Shown: piece by piece, positions 12,374 through 13,744 of the stretch
How positions within the stretch are numbered: position 1 is the first letter of the stretch
Layout: each line of letters starts with the position of its first letter
Assembly (NCBI GenBank): GCA_021734595.1
Contig: JAIPIO010000079.1
Location: 1 to 13,744, forward strand
Direction: 5' to 3'
Length of the DNA stretch: 13,744 nucleotides
Origin: Kiritimatiellales bacterium
GTDB taxonomy: Bacteria > Verrucomicrobiota > Kiritimatiellia > Kiritimatiellales > Pontiellaceae
Program-made: the position numbers and the translations under genes
Notes under the pieces: generated by a model
Database searches by the model: none
Seen by the model: only the letters and a program-made list of their open reading frames with translations
Told to the model about the DNA's origin: nothing

Positions 12374-13744
12374 ATGAAATCGTTCAGGATGTTTGGTGCA
12401 TTGATTACAGGGATCCTGCCATGGGCCGGTGTTTCACCGGTGCTGGCAGGCACGTATTACACCCACTACACCAACGCCGGTTGTCAGGTCACACTCACGC
12501 TGTCCACCAACCAGGTCATGGCCGGAGAGACGTTGGCATTTAATGCGGCAGCCTCGGGTTATCGCTCTGGATATACAACTCCCGGCCCCATTAGGACCAT
12601 ACCTGCGGATGTACTCCTCAATGGAGAAAAGGTATCTACTCTCAACCTGCCGTGGAGTCCATACGGGGTCATTCCCGTTGCATCTTCCATCACCAACCTG
12701 ACCCTTTGCGGTTCCCACACCATCACCATTCAGCACGCACCGGCGCTGGAATACAATACCGAGACCATTTATTCTCATTCCGTTTATCACAATAATCCAT
12801 GGGGAGCAGATTGGTACGACTACTATTACAACGTTTATCACTACCAGACTGTTGCGTGCTCCGATGCAGAAGACTTCACCGTTATGCCTTTGACACATCT
12901 CCTTGTTATTAACAATGGAACCGGCAGTGGTTATTATACGAACGGCGAAGTCGTGGCTATCACGGCCACTGCCGCGCCGTCCGGTCAGGTGTTCGACGTG
13001 TGGACCGGCGCGACGCAGTATGTCGCATCGGTAACGTCTGCAACCACCACCGTCACCATGCCGGCGCAGGACATCACAGTCACTGCTACTTATCAGGCGG
13101 TTCCTGCGGCGGACTTCATGTACACCACTAACAACGGCACCATCACCATCACCGGTTACACCGGGTCCGGCGATGAGGTGACCATTCCCGACACCATTAA
13201 CGGTCTGCCGGTCACAGTTATAGGGGAAAATGCGTTTTCTGATTGCATCAGTTTGACTGGCATATCGCTATCGAACAGTATTGTCACCATTGGGAGTTTT
13301 GCTTTTTTTGGTTGTAGTAACTTAGTATCCATTACTCTTTCTGAAGGTGTTTCCAGTATTGGTACTGCTGCATTTTATGGCTGTAGTAGCCTTCCTGACA
13401 TAACAATTCCAGCCAGTGTCAGTAGCTTCGGGTATGATGTCTTCGGACTCTGTCACAATTTGCAGGTGATTACAGTGGATCCTCTTAGTTTGTCTTATTG
13501 CAGTATCGATGGCATTTTATTCGACAAGAACATAACGGTTCTTATTCGTTGTCCTGAGGTAAAATCCGGAAACTATACAATTCCAGATGGAGTTGTGCAG
13601 ATTGAGGCTCTCGCATTTGCCGGAACTGGTTTTAGCTCCATCACGTTGCGTTCCAGTATTGCTACAATCAAGGAGTTTGTTTTTGATGGTAGTAGCACCC
13701 TGACCAGTCTTTATTTCATGGGAAATGCTCCTTCAATATCTGCT
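12374..13744 (+). CDS. Secreted InlB-repeat / BspA-type leucine-rich-repeat protein, 3' part outside window
   Basis: The frame is open for 457 codons to the right edge, so the C-terminus is missing. AAGGAG (12364-12369) lies four bases before the ATG. Residues 1-25 form a Sec signal peptide (MKSFRMFGALITGILPWAG, then VSPVLA before the cut). Residues ~26-170 are a beta-rich region rich in Tyr, Asn and His that I do not recognise. Residues ~174-242 match a divergent InlB B-repeat (HLLVINNGTGSGYYTNGEVV, FDVWTG, TTTVTMPAQDITVTATY). From ~250 onward come BspA/TpLRR (LRR_5) units with a ~23-residue period: VIGENAFSDCISLTGI, TIGSFAFFGCSNLVSI, SIGTAAFYGCSSLPDI, SFGYDVFGLCHNLQVI and later units, interrupted by SIDGILFDKNITVLIRCPE. 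Such proteins are surface or secreted and bind proteins or cells; the ligand here is unknown. Base composition falls sharply at the start of the LRR region. Confidence 0.88.
   Translation, partial: MKSFRMFGALITGILPWAGVSPVLAGTYYTHYTNAGCQVTLTLSTNQVMAGETLAFNAAASGYRSGYTTPGPIRTIPADVLLNGEKVSTLNLPWSPYGVIPVASSITNLTLCGSHTITIQHAPALEYNTETIYSHSVYHNNPWGADWYDYYYNVYHYQTVACSDAEDFTVMPLTHLLVINNGTGSGYYTNGEVVAITATAAPSGQVFDVWTGATQYVASVTSATTTVTMPAQDITVTATYQAVPAADFMYTTNNGTITITGYTGSGDEVTIPDTINGLPVTVIGENAFSDCISLTGISLSNSIVTIGSFAFFGCSNLVSITLSEGVSSIGTAAFYGCSSLPDITIPASVSSFGYDVFGLCHNLQVITVDPLSLSYCSIDGILFDKNITVLIRCPEVKSGNYTIPDGVVQIEALAFAGTGFSSITLRSSIATIKEFVFDGSSTLTSLYFMGNAPSISA

Overview
The window looks like a chromosomal stretch from a moderately GC-rich bacterium of the Planctomycetes-Verrucomicrobia-Chlamydiae group, most likely Verrucomicrobiota/Kiritimatiellota. 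This assignment is an inference. It rests on the mix of secreted Sel1/TPR proteins, large secreted beta-rich proteins, a BspA-type leucine-rich-repeat protein, and gene-poor spacers full of small hairpins and TTCCAA/TTGGAA palindromes. No rRNA, tRNA, CRISPR array or transposase was seen.

Layout. (1) Positions 1-546, minus strand: N-terminal part of a GAF-domain protein resembling the sensor domain of PtsP (EI-Ntr); it runs off the left edge. (2) 688-4023, plus: the most remarkable gene, a single 1111-residue chain joining a complete thiamine-diphosphate 2-oxoacid dehydrogenase E1 (alpha then beta), a lipoyl domain and a complete ketoacyl-ACP synthase III. (3) 4024-4393: a non-coding spacer between convergent genes, with six small hairpins from alternating families and a cluster of TTCCAA/TTGGAA palindromes. 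(4) 4394-6526 and 6597-8387, minus: two tandem paralogous secreted Sel1/TPR proteins. (5) 8388-8732: a gene-free spacer with more palindromes, a foldable GC-rich segment and a candidate promoter. (6) 8733-9539, plus: a PAP2-family phosphatase lipoprotein. (7) 9686-12076, minus: a 796-residue secreted beta-rich protein with a duplicated ~220-residue module. (8) 12077-12373: a divergent promoter region. (9) 12374 to the right edge, plus: a secreted InlB-repeat/BspA-LRR protein whose LRR part is clearly more AT-rich than its front half.

How the genes may work together. Only the fusion gene suggests a defined pathway. E1 would decarboxylate a 2-oxoacid and load the acyl group onto the lipoyl arm, and the attached KAS III would condense an acyl group with malonyl-ACP to start fatty-acid or polyketide synthesis. 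The chain has no E2 acyltransferase core and no E1/E3-binding domain, so direct transfer from the lipoyl arm to KAS III, without a free acyl-CoA, is an attractive but untested idea. The remaining genes encode exported envelope or extracellular proteins and show no operon link to the fusion, except that the two Sel1/TPR genes are probably co-transcribed.
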